Positions 1-8,660 of a DNA stretch of 35,105 nucleotides are shown piece after piece. Position 1 is the first letter of the stretch; the number at the start of each line of letters is the position of its first letter. Origin of the DNA: an uncultured Clostridium sp. (lineage in GTDB: Bacteria; Bacillota; Clostridia; TANB77; CAG-508). Below the pieces are notes generated by a model that saw only the letters and a list, made by a program, of their open reading frames with translations, was not told the DNA's origin and made no database searches. The translations under genes were made by a program, and so were the position numbers. Location: positions 1 to 35,105 of the forward strand of contig CANOSM010000021.1 in the NCBI GenBank assembly GCA_947569365.1. Direction: 5' to 3'.

Positions 1-111
1 GAAATTGGAATTTACCTTTGGATTTTTCACTAGAATTTAGTTTTAAAATTAACCAGAAAGAAAAAAGCACATCATATAATCTGCATTTTTCTTTAATATA
101 CTTTTAGTTCT

Positions 112-603
112 TCATATATTCTTGATGCTTTTGTCATCATTTATCTTTCTTATAAATAATCCAGTAATATAATAATTTACAAAAATAAGTATTCCTATTA
201 AAATAGACCATTGTCCTATATGTATATACATTAAATCTACATATCTATCAAGTGGTGTATATAATATTGCCACTATAGCAGAAAGTAACATTCCAAATAT
301 GGACATAACTAAGATTTTGAATTTTTTAAAATATGAAATGATATTAGAATAAAATTTGGTTGCATACATCCATAAAGAAAATACAAACATAGAATGTGAA
401 ATCCTTTCAGGTAATCGTGTATTAAAAATAAATGTAAATAATATTGAAAAAACTATTACACCTAATATAGGCGAAAATTTTATTATTTTATCTAATATAT
501 TAGAAACTTTTTTTGACTTTTGAGCCATCTCTACTTTAGCTGAAAAAAGATTTACAATCCAAAAATAAATTATTAAGAAAAATATAATAAGCAAGTTATA
601 CAT
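112..603 (-). CDS. Hypothetical polytopic membrane protein (163 aa)
   Basis: I do not recognise a family. The protein is strongly hydrophobic with about four to five membrane segments, roughly residues 2-20, 43-62, 70-86, 95-116 and 130-150, separated by short Lys-rich loops, so an inner-membrane location is likely. The ATG at 601-603 is preceded by AAAGGATG at a normal distance, which supports the start. It ends in TGA, the only intact gene in the window that does; all others checked end in TAA or TAG. It stands about 240 bases from the next gene downstream of the Bce-like operon, on the same strand, with a hairpin between, so it is probably not part of that operon. Function unknown. Confidence 0.7.
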   Translation of the reverse strand: MYNLLIIFFLIIYFWIVNLFSAKVEMAQKSKKVSNILDKIIKFSPILGVIVFSILFTFIFNTRLPERISHSMFVFSLWMYATKFYSNIISYFKKFKILVMSIFGMLLSAIVAILYTPLDRYVDLMYIHIGQWSILIGILIFVNYYITGLFIRKINDDKSIKNI

Positions 604-841
604 AAATACTTCATCCTTTCTTTAATTCTTAAAGTTAAATTTATATCATTTTTTATACAAATTATTATTCATTTTTAATATTATTATATCATTATTTTTT
701 AAGAAAACAACTGATTTTAGCATTTTCATTTTCCTCATTTTGATTACTTTTATTTTACAATTTATATATATTTTTGAGTACAATATAATAGAATTCTTGT
801 ATTTATAATTTACTTTAATAAGTTAGTTTCAGTAAATCTTA

Positions 842-869
842 AAAGAACTAGACTTTTAGCTAGTTCTTT
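842..869 (-). terminator. Hairpin after the glycosyltransferase gene
   Basis: A perfect 10-bp inverted repeat (AAAGAACTAG / CTAGTTCTTT, 8-nt loop) lies just past the stop codon at 879. On the minus strand it is followed by TTTT and an AT-rich tract. The U-run is short, so termination strength is uncertain. Confidence 0.6.
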
Positions 870-878
870 ATCTCAAAT

Positions 879-1577
879 TTATTTAGTTTGCTTTATTAGA
901 CTATTTGCTTCTTTTTGTGTTAAATACTTATATTTAACCATCTTCTTAATTACTTGATTTTGTCTTTGTTTTGCAAGTTCTGGATTTTTGCTTGGAGAAT
1001 ATACTGATGGAGCATTTGGAATACCTGCTAATAATATATTTTCATAATCTGTTAATTCACCTATCTCCTTACCAAAGTATCCTTTTGCCGCTTCTTTTAT
1101 TGTATAATATCCATCTCCAAAATAACTGGTATTTAGATATAATTCTAATATCTCATCTTTCTCATAGTTCTTCTCTATTTTAAAAGCCATAAATACTTCG
1201 GCAATCTTTCTTGTTATTTTCTTTTCTTGTGTAAAATATATATTTTTACATAATTGCTGTGTTATTGTACTTCCACCTTGAACAAATTTCATTTCTTTTA
1301 TATCATTCACTATCGCTCTACATATTGCAATTATATCTACACCATTATGTTTGTAAAATCTATGATCTTCAACTGATATAACTGCATCTTTATATATTTG
1401 TGGTACTTCTTCAATTCTTGTATAATTATCTTTTTCTCTTATTTTTACGATTTTTTGTTCTAAAGGCATACTTAAAATAGCCTTTTTATACATATCATAT
1501 CCATTTTTTATTTCTATTAATCCTATACTAATTATGATTAGTATTACTATAAAAATTACTCTTTTAACTATTTTCAT
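879..1577 (-). CDS. Monofunctional peptidoglycan glycosyltransferase (GT51)
   Basis: Polymerises lipid II into glycan strands at the outer face of the membrane. One N-terminal membrane anchor (residues 6-22) is followed by a GT51 domain: EDHRFYKHNGVD at 70-81 with the catalytic Glu70, GGSTITQQL at 101-109, RKIAEVFMAFKIE near 123-135, and KDEILELYLN at 140-149. There is no transpeptidase domain; at 232 aa it is the size of MtgA/SgtB-type enzymes rather than class A PBPs. I start it at the ATG at 1575-1577, which has GGTGG seven bases upstream; a longer frame reaching 1664 would overlap the preceding gene and lacks a comparable site. It is the last gene of a run bceA-bceB-yxeA-GT51 with gaps of 37-57 bases, suggesting expression together with a peptide-antibiotic resistance module. 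Confidence 0.9.
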   Translation of the reverse strand: MKIVKRVIFIVILIIISIGLIEIKNGYDMYKKAILSMPLEQKIVKIREKDNYTRIEEVPQIYKDAVISVEDHRFYKHNGVDIIAICRAIVNDIKEMKFVQGGSTITQQLCKNIYFTQEKKITRKIAEVFMAFKIEKNYEKDEILELYLNTSYFGDGYYTIKEAAKGYFGKEIGELTDYENILLAGIPNAPSVYSPSKNPELAKQRQNQVIKKMVKYKYLTQKEANSLIKQTK

Positions 1578-1614
1578 ATTTACCACCTTTAAACTTTCTG
1601 TGGCACTATTTTCT

Positions 1615-1962
1615 TTATTTATTATAATTTGTTTTAACTTTATCTGGAAGTTCATTATACTCAACTTCCTTCCAAGAATGTACTCCCATAGTTTTTAATT
1701 CTAGCATTAAATAAGCATCTTCTTTAAGTTCCCTACTTGTTTTAAATTTTACTTCTTTTTTAATACCTTTTTCATTATAACAATCTAAAGTATATTCATA
1801 TTTCATATCATCTGATGAAGAAATTTTTTCTATTTTTGTATTATCTATTTTTGTATAATATATAACTTTATAATCTTCTAAAAAAAAGATTGCTATTCCA
1901 CAAATTATTATTGCTACTACTGCCACAATAATGATTGGTATTTTTTCTTTTATATCTTCCAT
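1615..1962 (-). CDS. yxeA: YxeA-family (DUF1093) protein
   Basis: 115 aa. An N-terminal membrane segment or uncleaved signal (residues 8-28) is followed by a small extracytoplasmic domain with the YxeA pattern: YYTKID, YEYTLDCYNEKGIKKEVKF, a Lys/Leu-rich stretch, then WKEVEYNELPDKV near the C-terminus. In Bacillus subtilis yxeA sits beside the yxdLM ABC transporter that responds to cationic peptides; the same arrangement is present here, with the permease gene 57 bases upstream. GAGGTG lies before the ATG at 1960-1962. The biochemical role of the family is not established; by context it probably accompanies antimicrobial-peptide detoxification. The assignment rests on recognised sequence pattern plus neighbourhood. 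Confidence 0.75.
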   Translation of the reverse strand: MEDIKEKIPIIIVAVVAIIICGIAIFFLEDYKVIYYTKIDNTKIEKISSSDDMKYEYTLDCYNEKGIKKEVKFKTSRELKEDAYLMLELKTMGVHSWKEVEYNELPDKVKTNYNK

Positions 1963-2019
1963 TTTCTTTTACACCTCTATTGATTTTTTATATTATAAAT
2001 TGTTTTTTAAATAAAATGA

Positions 2020-4111
2020 TTATTCCTTTATAATATTTTTGCTTCCTATATATGTTGCTAAAAAATATGCACCATATATAGCTCCTATAATAATTACTGT
2101 CATTATTGCTGATGGTAATAAATCATTTTTGCTTGCTAATCCTGACATCATTTCTATAGCAAACTGTATTCCAAAAATAGAGTGCACAATTGCTAAAACA
2201 AGTGGTACTATAAAAAATATTCCAATTTGTCTAAATAGTGCTTTATTTATCATTTTCTCTTCACAACCAATTTTTCTTAAAATTGTATATCTTTGTTTGT
2301 TATCTGAGGCTTCTGTTAATTGCTTTAGTGCAAGTATCGCTGAACTTGCTATTAAAAATATTATTCCTAAATAAATCGCTATAAATGTTACAATTGTTGC
2401 AAGTCCAATACTTGCTTCCATAATAGTAATCTTACTTAATCCATCTATTTCTAATCCATTTGCGTTTAAGTTTTTCAAAAGTTCTGAATTAGAATTACCA
2501 TCTTCAAATATTTTCTGTATTCTCTCTTTTTCCTCATCTGTATTTGCATTATAATTTGCTGCCAAAAATGCCATTTCTTTCATATCATCTGTCAGAGGGC
2601 AATCATCTGGAACTAATATAATCCCTGTATTTGTATGACTTGTTGACATTTGTATAAATCCACTTTTACATTCAGTATATTTTGACTTATACTCTTTTTC
2701 TGCAATTCTTAATATATTTTCTCCATTTGATAATGCTTTATTTCTTACTTCTTCCATACTTGTAAAATCACAAAGTACAATATATTCATTATCTTTCAGT
2801 TCGTACTCATCTATCCCATAAAGCCTCGCTATTTTATTATAATCAGATATTTTTATGATTTGTTCTTTTGTATCATATGCGAGTCCTGGAAACTTTTCCT
2901 TTATTTCCTCATACTTGTTACCTAAGAATTTCTCCCAAGTTAAATCTTTAGTAGCATATACTGATATCTCTACAACATCTTTTAATACATTCATATCTAA
3001 TTTATTATTTTCTAGTGTCTCTACCATTGTTATTTTTGAATCTTCTCTTTGTTTTTGTGTCGTTTTTATTTTCTTTCCATATTTTTTATAACTTTTTGGT
3101 AAATTTGCTGTTTTGTATAAGTTTAAATCAACAGGAGTCATTTCTATTAGCTCTCTTTGCATTGTATTTCTTAGGGCTAAACTTGAAGAAAGTATTGATA
3201 TTGTCATAAATAGCATAAGACATATAACACTCATACTAATTACCATTGTATTAATTTTATTATTAATTTGTCTTAGTACAAACATATTTGTATCTTTTAA
3301 ATAGATTTTCTTTCTCATTTGTATAACTTGTAATATGAAACCTGACAAAGACCAAAAAACTAATATTGTTCCAACTATTCCCATCAAAATAGGAGGAAGA
3401 AGTTTATCAGCTGTAATTAATGATTTTACATCTTTCGTTACTTTCCAATAAGCATATCCTAATAATGTAGCAGATAACATGAATACTAATATACAAAGAA
3501 ATGGATTTTTTATTTTTACCTTTTCATTTTTTCTACTAGCATTTATTAAATTTATCAATTTGTATTTTGAAACTGTTATTGTATTGAAAAACATTACTGC
3601 TATATATATTACTGCAAAATATATACCAGTCTTAATACAAGCATCTTTTGAAAATATGAATTTGAATTCGCTCATATCTACTTCAAACATTTTTGCAACT
3701 AATATTGACATAAATTGTGAAGCAAATACTCCAATTGTAAGTCCTATTATAAGAGAAATTATTCCTACAAGGATTGTTTCCATTAATATTATTTTTGATA
3801 TTTGTCTTCTTCCCATTCCAAGTGTCATATAAATTCCAAATTCTTTTTTTCTTCTATTAATTAGAAAATTATTTGCATATACAATTAACAATCCAAGTAT
3901 AACAGCTACAAACACTGATACATATCCAAGCATTACAATCATTAATTTTATAATGTCTCTTTGTGATCCGTGACACTTGTAACATTGCTTGCTGACTATC
4001 TAATGAGTTAAACATATAAAAAATTGCTACACCTAATACTAATGTTAAAAAATAAATCGCATAATCTTTTATATTTTTCTTCATATTTCTAAGAGATAAT
4101 TTAAATAACAT
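2020..4111 (-). CDS. bceB: BceB/YxdM-like ABC permease, +1 frameshift at CGGA
   Basis: FtsX-like permease of the BceAB/YxdLM type, which moves or releases peptide antibiotics bound to lipid II cycle intermediates. The frame starting at 4111 (MLFKLSLRNMKKNIKDYAIY, membrane segment, SQQAMLQVS) runs to an in-frame CGG (3968-3970, codon 48). The rest of the protein (SQRDIIKLM, LIVYANNFL, RRKKEFGIYMTLGMGRRQIS) continues in the +1 frame to 2020. Skipping one base gives 696 aa, in range for this family. About ten membrane segments surround a large extracytoplasmic domain (roughly residues 300-560), as expected of BceB. The start overlaps the end of the ATPase gene by 11 bases, implying translational coupling. 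No other lesion is visible, so I treat it as one gene, either recoded or mis-sequenced, not as decayed. Confidence 0.88.
3967..3970 (-). other. Candidate +1 recoding site CGGA in bceB
   Basis: Read on the minus strand, TCA-CGGA-TCA. CGG is in frame with the start at 4111, and the codon after the quadruplet is in frame with the downstream 640-aa frame. Omitting the C gives Ser-Gly-Ser-Gln. Confidence 0.65.
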
Positions 4112-4868
4112 CGTTTAAATCACCTCCAAGAAGTGTTTGCACTTCAATTATTTTTTCGAAAAATTGTTTTCTTGTGTCTGTCCCTTTTATTAATTCATTA
4201 AAAATTTTTCCATCTTTAATAAATAAGATTCTATTTGCATAAGAAGCTGTGAAAGCATCATGTGTAACCATTAAAATAGTAGCTTTCATTTTTTCGTTTA
4301 AGAATTCAAAATTTTCTAATAATTGTCTAGCAGATTTTGAATCTAATGCTCCAGTTGGCTCATCTGCAAGTACAAGCTTTGGACTAGTTATAATTGCTCT
4401 TGCTGATGCAATTCTTTGCTTTTGTCCTCCTGATACTTGATAAGGATATTTTTTTAATATCTCTGTTATCCCTAATTTCTGTGCTATTTCTTTTACTCTT
4501 CTATCAATTTCTCCTGCATTTACTTTTTGAATTGTTAAAGCTAATGCAATATTTTCATATGCAGTTAGTATGTCTAATAAGTTAAAATCTTGAAAAATAA
4601 ATCCTAATTCTTCTCTCCTAAATTTGTTCAACTTATTCCCTTTTAATTTTGTAATGTCTTCTCCATTAATAATGATATTTCCTGATGTGACTCTATCTAT
4701 TGTAGATATACAGTTTAAAAGAGTTGTTTTACCTGAACCAGATGCTCCCATGATTCCAACAAATTCTCCTTTATTTACATCAAAACTAATATTATCTATT
4801 GCTTTTGTAAGATTGGATTTATTTCCATAGTACTTTTCAATGTTTTTCACTTCTAAAATCTTTCCCAT
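4101..4868 (-). CDS. bceA: BceA/YxdL-like ABC transporter ATPase
   Basis: 255-aa cytoplasmic ATPase partner of the FtsX-like permease downstream. All ABC motifs are present: Walker A GASGSGKTT (41-49), Q-loop FQDFN (Gln93), signature VSGGQKQR (145-152), Walker B LVLADEP (165-171) with the following D-loop, and H-loop His203. The C-terminal tail is short, as in the MacB/LolD/BceA group. A GGAG site lies before the ATG at 4868. Its stop overlaps the permease start by 11 bases. It is the first gene of the operon with bceB, yxeA and the GT51 enzyme. No histidine kinase or response regulator (BceRS type) is adjacent, so its regulator must lie elsewhere or be replaced by another sensor. Confidence 0.93.
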   Translation of the reverse strand: MGKILEVKNIEKYYGNKSNLTKAIDNISFDVNKGEFVGIMGASGSGKTTLLNCISTIDRVTSGNIIINGEDITKLKGNKLNKFRREELGFIFQDFNLLDILTAYENIALALTIQKVNAGEIDRRVKEIAQKLGITEILKKYPYQVSGGQKQRIASARAIITSPKLVLADEPTGALDSKSARQLLENFEFLNEKMKATILMVTHDAFTASYANRILFIKDGKIFNELIKGTDTRKQFFEKIIEVQTLLGGDLNDVI

Positions 4869-4896
4869 ATTATAAAACTCCTTTCAATTTAGTTTT

Positions 4897-4961
4897 ATTA
4901 TAGTTACTTTTAAAATAATTTGCCATCGATCTTTATTACATTAATCTTACATTTTTGTAAG
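4897..4961 (-). promoter_or_regulatory. Candidate promoter and operator of the bceAB operon
   Basis: On the minus strand a TATAAT (4897-4902) lies about 30 bases before the bceA start; a weak TGGCAA-like -35 is 17 bases further up. About 45 bases upstream of the -10 is a perfect 6-bp inverted repeat CTTACA-TTTT-TGTAAG (4946-4961). Bce-type response regulators bind inverted repeats upstream of such promoters, so it is a reasonable operator candidate; this is inference. Confidence 0.4.
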
Positions 4962-5015
4962 AAAAAAAGAGAATTTATTACATTTATTAAAAAATGTATT
5001 ATCAAACTCATCTTA
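4962..5015 (-). terminator. Distal terminator-like hairpin, related to the one at 7043-7088
   Basis: On the minus strand an imperfect stem (GAGTTTGAT...TACATT paired with AATGTA...AAATTCTC) is followed by CTTTTTTTC. Its sequence closely resembles the terminator after the HD-domain gene, so the two look like copies of one element. Confidence 0.45.
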
Positions 5016-5044
5016 TTTGATTATAATAATATGTTAAATATTAA

Positions 5045-5072
5045 AAACATCATAATTAAAATTACGATGTTT
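5045..5072 (-). terminator. Terminator after XRE regulator gene
   Basis: AAACATC-x-TAATT pairs with AATTA-x-GATGTTT with one mismatch; on the minus strand it is followed by TTTTTAA. It lies about 80 bases past the stop codon at 5153. Confidence 0.5.
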
Positions 5073-5152
5073 CCTAATTTTTCAATCGTTTATCTATAAA
5101 AGGATTGGTTTAAAACTATATAGATAGTTTCTTACATATCTACATAAATTAC

Positions 5153-5536
5153 TTAATTAATATTTCTATTTTTTATTATTTTATCTAAATTTGGAAATGT
5201 AGCTACAATAATATCTTTTAATATAGACACTTCTTCTTCATTACATCTATTAATAATTTCTTTTAATATTTCTTTATTATTATATAGATTTTTCATATTT
5301 ACTTTATCATTATAAAGTAAATTATCTACTGAAACTTTTAATACTTTTGATATTTGATGTAATGTGTGAACACTACAACTCGAATTACCTTTTTCAAGCT
5401 CTGATACATAATTTTCAGAACGATTTATTTCATTTGAAAATCTTTCTTTAGTCATTCCTATTTGTTTTCTATATTCTTTAACTCTACTGCCAAATCCCTT
5501 CCAGTCTTGATATTCATACCTATTTACTCTACTCAT
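5153..5536 (-). CDS. XRE-family HTH regulator
   Basis: 127 aa. Residues 15-74 form a Cro/C1-type helix-turn-helix: FGSRVKEYRKQIGMTKERFS, then NRSENYVSELEKGNSSCSV as turn and recognition helix, then LHQISKVLKVSVDNLL. The C-terminal 50 residues are helical and charged, without a recognised sensor domain. AGAGGT precedes the ATG at 5536. It is a single-gene unit with a terminator behind and an imperfect inverted repeat upstream (5613-5646) that could be its own operator. It is one of two XRE regulators in this accessory stretch; the target is unknown. Confidence 0.85.
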   Translation of the reverse strand: MSRVNRYEYQDWKGFGSRVKEYRKQIGMTKERFSNEINRSENYVSELEKGNSSCSVHTLHQISKVLKVSVDNLLYNDKVNMKNLYNNKEILKEIINRCNEEEVSILKDIIVATFPNLDKIIKNRNIN

Positions 5537-5612
5537 AAAAATATTACCTCTATTAGCATTTTTTATATTTATTTTTGGTAGTATTATCTCATGTAATGTA
5601 TATTTTTATTAT

Positions 5613-5646
5613 CAAGTAGTAAATATTTATATGTATTTTATTACTT
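5613..5646. repeat. Imperfect inverted repeat upstream of XRE gene
   Basis: CAAGTAGTAAATA and TATTTTATTACTTG form an approximately 13-bp imperfect dyad about 75 bases upstream of the regulator start. It could be an operator or a promoter-region hairpin. Confidence 0.35.
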
Positions 5647-5894
5647 GTAGTAAGAATAAATAAAAAGAACCAATCCAAAATCGTTTCTTTTATTAAGATA
5701 TCTTTATTAATAAAGTCTATATATTCATTAATCATATATTTAGCTTTTTACATTTTTTATCTATGAATCCAATACAATTATTATACAATATGATATATTA
5801 CTGTAACTTATATGACTTTTGCTATATATTTATTATAATAATGTAGAATTATTTATATTATTTTTACTAGTTGTTATTAGAAAAAAATAAAAAA

Positions 5895-5912
5895 CGAATA
5901 TTATTCGCAAAA
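5895..5912 (-). terminator. Terminator-like dyad after the 158-aa gene
   Basis: CGAATA and TATTCG flank one base, so the usable loop consumes part of the stem. On the minus strand it is followed by TTTTTTATTTTTTT, immediately before the stop codon region at 5914. Short stem, long U-tract. Confidence 0.45.
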
Positions 5913-5913
5913 C

Positions 5914-6390
5914 TTAATTATTTAATTTATTTATTTCTTTTTTTATATAATCATATGCATCATATAATTCATCAACTATATGAAATTCTTTACTGTATTC
6001 TATTATATTATTATTATATGATTTTATTAAATATCTAATTCTATCTTTATCCCCTTCAACAACTATTTTCTTATCTATATTATATGCCTTTGCTCTTTTT
6101 ATATATTCATCTACTAAAAATGTTACTACATATATATATGTATGTAGTTGTGATTTTTTTAAATCTTCAAAAATTATTTCTATTTCATTTATTAAATAAT
6201 TATAATAGACTACAATACTTCTTTCTTTTTTATCTATTAATTTTATACCTCCTGGAAAATCATTATATTCATAGATCCTATACTTTTTAATATCTAATCC
6301 CATCATTTTGATATTTTGAATTACTATTCTTCTATTTTCATTAGTTGTATCTTCTAATTCTTCTAATGTCATCTCTGATTTTTTGACCAT
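5914..6390 (-). CDS. Hypothetical protein, 158 aa
   Basis: I do not recognise a family. The protein is soluble-looking, charged and rich in Ile, Lys, Asp and Tyr, with no signal peptide or membrane segment. An N-terminal acidic helix (MTLEELEDTTNENRR) is followed by a mixed alpha/beta region containing FPGGIKLIDKKERSIVVYY, then a helical C-terminus. TTCTCCTTTTG on the plus strand beside the start gives an AAGGAG site before the ATG at 6390. It lies between two XRE regulator genes and is probably expressed alone or with the regulator upstream (98-base gap). Location among regulators and an HD protein suggests an accessory cargo gene, nothing more specific. Confidence 0.65.
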   Translation of the reverse strand: MVKKSEMTLEELEDTTNENRRIVIQNIKMMGLDIKKYRIYEYNDFPGGIKLIDKKERSIVVYYNYLINEIEIIFEDLKKSQLHTYIYVVTFLVDEYIKRAKAYNIDKKIVVEGDKDRIRYLIKSYNNNIIEYSKEFHIVDELYDAYDYIKKEINKLNN

Positions 6391-6488
6391 TTTATTCTCC
6401 TTTTGAACTATATAAAAATAATATTATCATATATTTTATGATTATAATATTATTTTTATATGTAGTCAACACATGGATATATAAAATA

Positions 6489-6833
6489 TTACAAAAATTT
6501 TAAAATGTCTATTATTTTTAGTAAAGCTTCTTTCTTCTCTTCATCTAATTCACTTATTTTTTCATCAATTTCTATCATTTTCTTTAAATCATTATTGGTA
6601 ATAAAACTTTTATATAATAAATTAGGGGTTATTCCTAAAATATTCATAAAATCTATATCTGTCTTTTTACTCGTTCCATTTTTGCCTGTTTCAATCATAG
6701 AGATAGTTTTGGGAGATTTCAATAACAATTCGCCTAATTTTTCTTGTGTCATTTTATTTTTAATTCTATATTCTTGAAAAATTACTCCTAATATCTTGTT
6801 AATAGCTCCATTTGTACGTTCTTCTTCTTCCAT
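6489..6833 (-). CDS. XRE-family HTH regulator
   Basis: 114 aa. A Cro/C1-type helix-turn-helix spans about residues 15-72: GVIFQEYRIKNKMTQEKLGE, SPKTISMIETGKNGTSK as turn and recognition helix, then IDFMNILGITPNLLY. A helical tail (EKISELDEEKKEALLKIIDIL) resembles dimerisation segments of small XRE proteins. GAGGAGG stands just before the ATG at 6833. It is followed by the unknown 158-aa gene on the same strand. Not closely similar to the other XRE protein at 5153-5536. Confidence 0.85.
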   Translation of the reverse strand: MEEEERTNGAINKILGVIFQEYRIKNKMTQEKLGELLLKSPKTISMIETGKNGTSKKTDIDFMNILGITPNLLYKSFITNNDLKKMIEIDEKISELDEEKKEALLKIIDILKFL

Positions 6834-7042
6834 TTATACCTCCTCTTGTATGTTAATAGATATTATATTAAATTACCAATGAAATATACACATACTGATA
6901 ACTACATCTTTTCTTTTATTTTTCAAATTTATCTAACTAATACTTTACTTTTTCGTTATAACAATAATGTTTTATTTTTTTAATATTTGTAAGTAGATAA
7001 GTTTATAAATCTATTATTATATTTTTCTGTCTTTTTGATATT

Positions 7043-7088
7043 AAAAAAAGAGAGTTTATTATATTTATTAAAAAACATATTAAACTCT
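7043..7088 (-). terminator. Terminator after HD-domain gene
   Basis: AGAGTTTATTAT (7051-7062) pairs with ATATTAAACTCT (7077-7088), one mismatch; on the minus strand the stem is followed by CTTTTTTTAATA. The rest of the 380-base gap 6834-7218 is AT-rich and I see no gene in it. Confidence 0.7.
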
Positions 7089-7218
7089 TCTTTATTATTT
7101 TATATTTTAATTTATCTCTCTTATAGTATAAAACTTTATGATTTTATACTTTTGGTTTTCGAATCATTTACCATATTACACCAAAATAGTATAAATAATA
7201 ATTATATTAGCTTAATTT

Positions 7219-8616
7219 TTATATTACTTTTACTAATATATTTTTTTCATTATCTATTTCAATCATTTCTATATTAATATTTTCATATGTATGTATTCTT
7301 TTGTTCTGTTTTTTCATTTCATATATACATTTAAAAAAGTTGCCATTTTTAAATTGCTTTGCAAATTCTTCTTCTTTTTTATTCGGAACAAACGTAATTC
7401 TATATTCCTTTAAAGCCTCTTTTCTATCAAAGTATATAATTAAATTAAAAAGTTCATTATATATTTTAATAGATAGTTCTATATCATTTACTGTTTTCAT
7501 TAGTGGTCCTGTATACCTTAATAGTTTTATATCATACATATTATTGATAAAATTATTTTTATTAATTTTATTATTATCCAAAATTGTATTTAGTCTATTT
7601 TTTAGATCATTAAAAGTTATTTTTCCAGCTGTATCACAAATTCTCTCAATTACTACTTTTTCTTTATCCCTATTATGTTTTCTGCCTTCAGAAACTTCAC
7701 AGAAGAAATTGTATCCATCTTTTGTTCTTTCGTATTTTTCTATATCCATCAAACTTTCGTCTACAGCTATTATATCTGCATAAGCCATTATAAATAATAT
7801 TTCTGGAATTTGATTTTTTATTTCTGGAATATTTGGAATATTACTAATTAAATCTTTATATGCATCTTCTACAAAATTATCATTTCCTTCTGCTGATAGT
7901 GCTGTTATTAATGTATGATATGTTATAATTGTTTTTAATATTCTTATTAAGTTTTCTATACTTATGTTAATATTATTTTTACCTAATGTTTCTTCATTTA
8001 TTTTTAATTCTTTTAATACTTGCTCTACATAATTTGCTCCTAATTTATCATGATATTGTATATTTTCTATTACTCCTATATCATGAATTAAAGTAAATAC
8101 TTTTAATATAAACTTAGATGTATCATTTAATGAAATGTATTTTTTATGTAGTTCTTCTAATTCTTTTTTAGTATTTTCATTATCAGGCAAGTTCGATAAT
8201 CTAATATTATTACATATATTATAATTTACTATCTGATAAACATATAATGTATGTGTCATCCAACCATTCATTTTATAAGTATTAGTTCCACCTCTAATAA
8301 TCTTATTTTCTTCTTTTAAAATATTACTCATCTTGTCTATATAATTTTCATTATCATCATATTTACTATATAAAATCCATAAATACTTTGCTGAATTTTC
8401 ATCTTGTAATAATTGAATAAATTTATCTTTCAATCCATCAAGATTTATCTCTATATTATTTAATAAATCAAATTTACTTTTATGATTTTCTCTAATACTA
8501 TTTCCTTCATTTTCTAAAACAATAGATTTAAGTTTTAAACATAAATCTCTATAATATTTATCATACTCAAAGTCCAAGTCTTTTTCGGTAATATTTTTTA
8601 TTCCAAATATATTCAT
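7219..8616 (-). CDS. HD-domain protein (probable metal-dependent phosphohydrolase)
   Basis: 465 aa, cytoplasmic. The central region carries the HD-superfamily pattern: His122 (WMTHTLYVYQ), His178-Asp179 (LIHDIG), His189 (YHDKLGANY), His234 (TYHTL) and Asp281/Asp286 (YADIIAVDES), the expected order of metal ligands. The N-terminal 110 residues and C-terminal 150 residues are not recognised; the last part (KEYRITFVPNKKEEEFAKQF) could be a small accessory domain. The HD core may hydrolyse a nucleotide or nucleic-acid phosphate, but the substrate cannot be told from sequence. AGAGGA precedes the ATG at 8616. It is flanked by a decayed Fic-like gene and an XRE regulator, a setting typical of accessory or defence genes. 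Confidence 0.7.
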   Translation of the reverse strand: MNIFGIKNITEKDLDFEYDKYYRDLCLKLKSIVLENEGNSIRENHKSKFDLLNNIEINLDGLKDKFIQLLQDENSAKYLWILYSKYDDNENYIDKMSNILKEENKIIRGGTNTYKMNGWMTHTLYVYQIVNYNICNNIRLSNLPDNENTKKELEELHKKYISLNDTSKFILKVFTLIHDIGVIENIQYHDKLGANYVEQVLKELKINEETLGKNNINISIENLIRILKTIITYHTLITALSAEGNDNFVEDAYKDLISNIPNIPEIKNQIPEILFIMAYADIIAVDESLMDIEKYERTKDGYNFFCEVSEGRKHNRDKEKVVIERICDTAGKITFNDLKNRLNTILDNNKINKNNFINNMYDIKLLRYTGPLMKTVNDIELSIKIYNELFNLIIYFDRKEALKEYRITFVPNKKEEEFAKQFKNGNFFKCIYEMKKQNKRIHTYENINIEMIEIDNEKNILVKVI

Positions 8617-8660
8617 ATACTTTTTTCCTCTTTAAAAATAGTTTTAATATTATTTTAGAT

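Noticed and set aside
3869..4111. Separate 80-aa protein at the start of the permease
   Set aside because: Its first 47 residues are the N-terminus of a BceB-type permease and the rest is out-of-frame translation of the following permease codons.
5101..5676. 9-bp inverted repeats (GGATTGGTT / AACCAATCC) flanking the XRE gene as ends of a mobile element
   Set aside because: Too short, no target duplication or transposase, and expected by chance in AT-rich sequence of this length.
7035..7277. Plus-strand frame of 80 codons over the gap after the HD gene
   Set aside because: Low-complexity Leu/Ile/Tyr translation of a terminator region overlapping the HD gene end; no proper ribosome-binding site or family.
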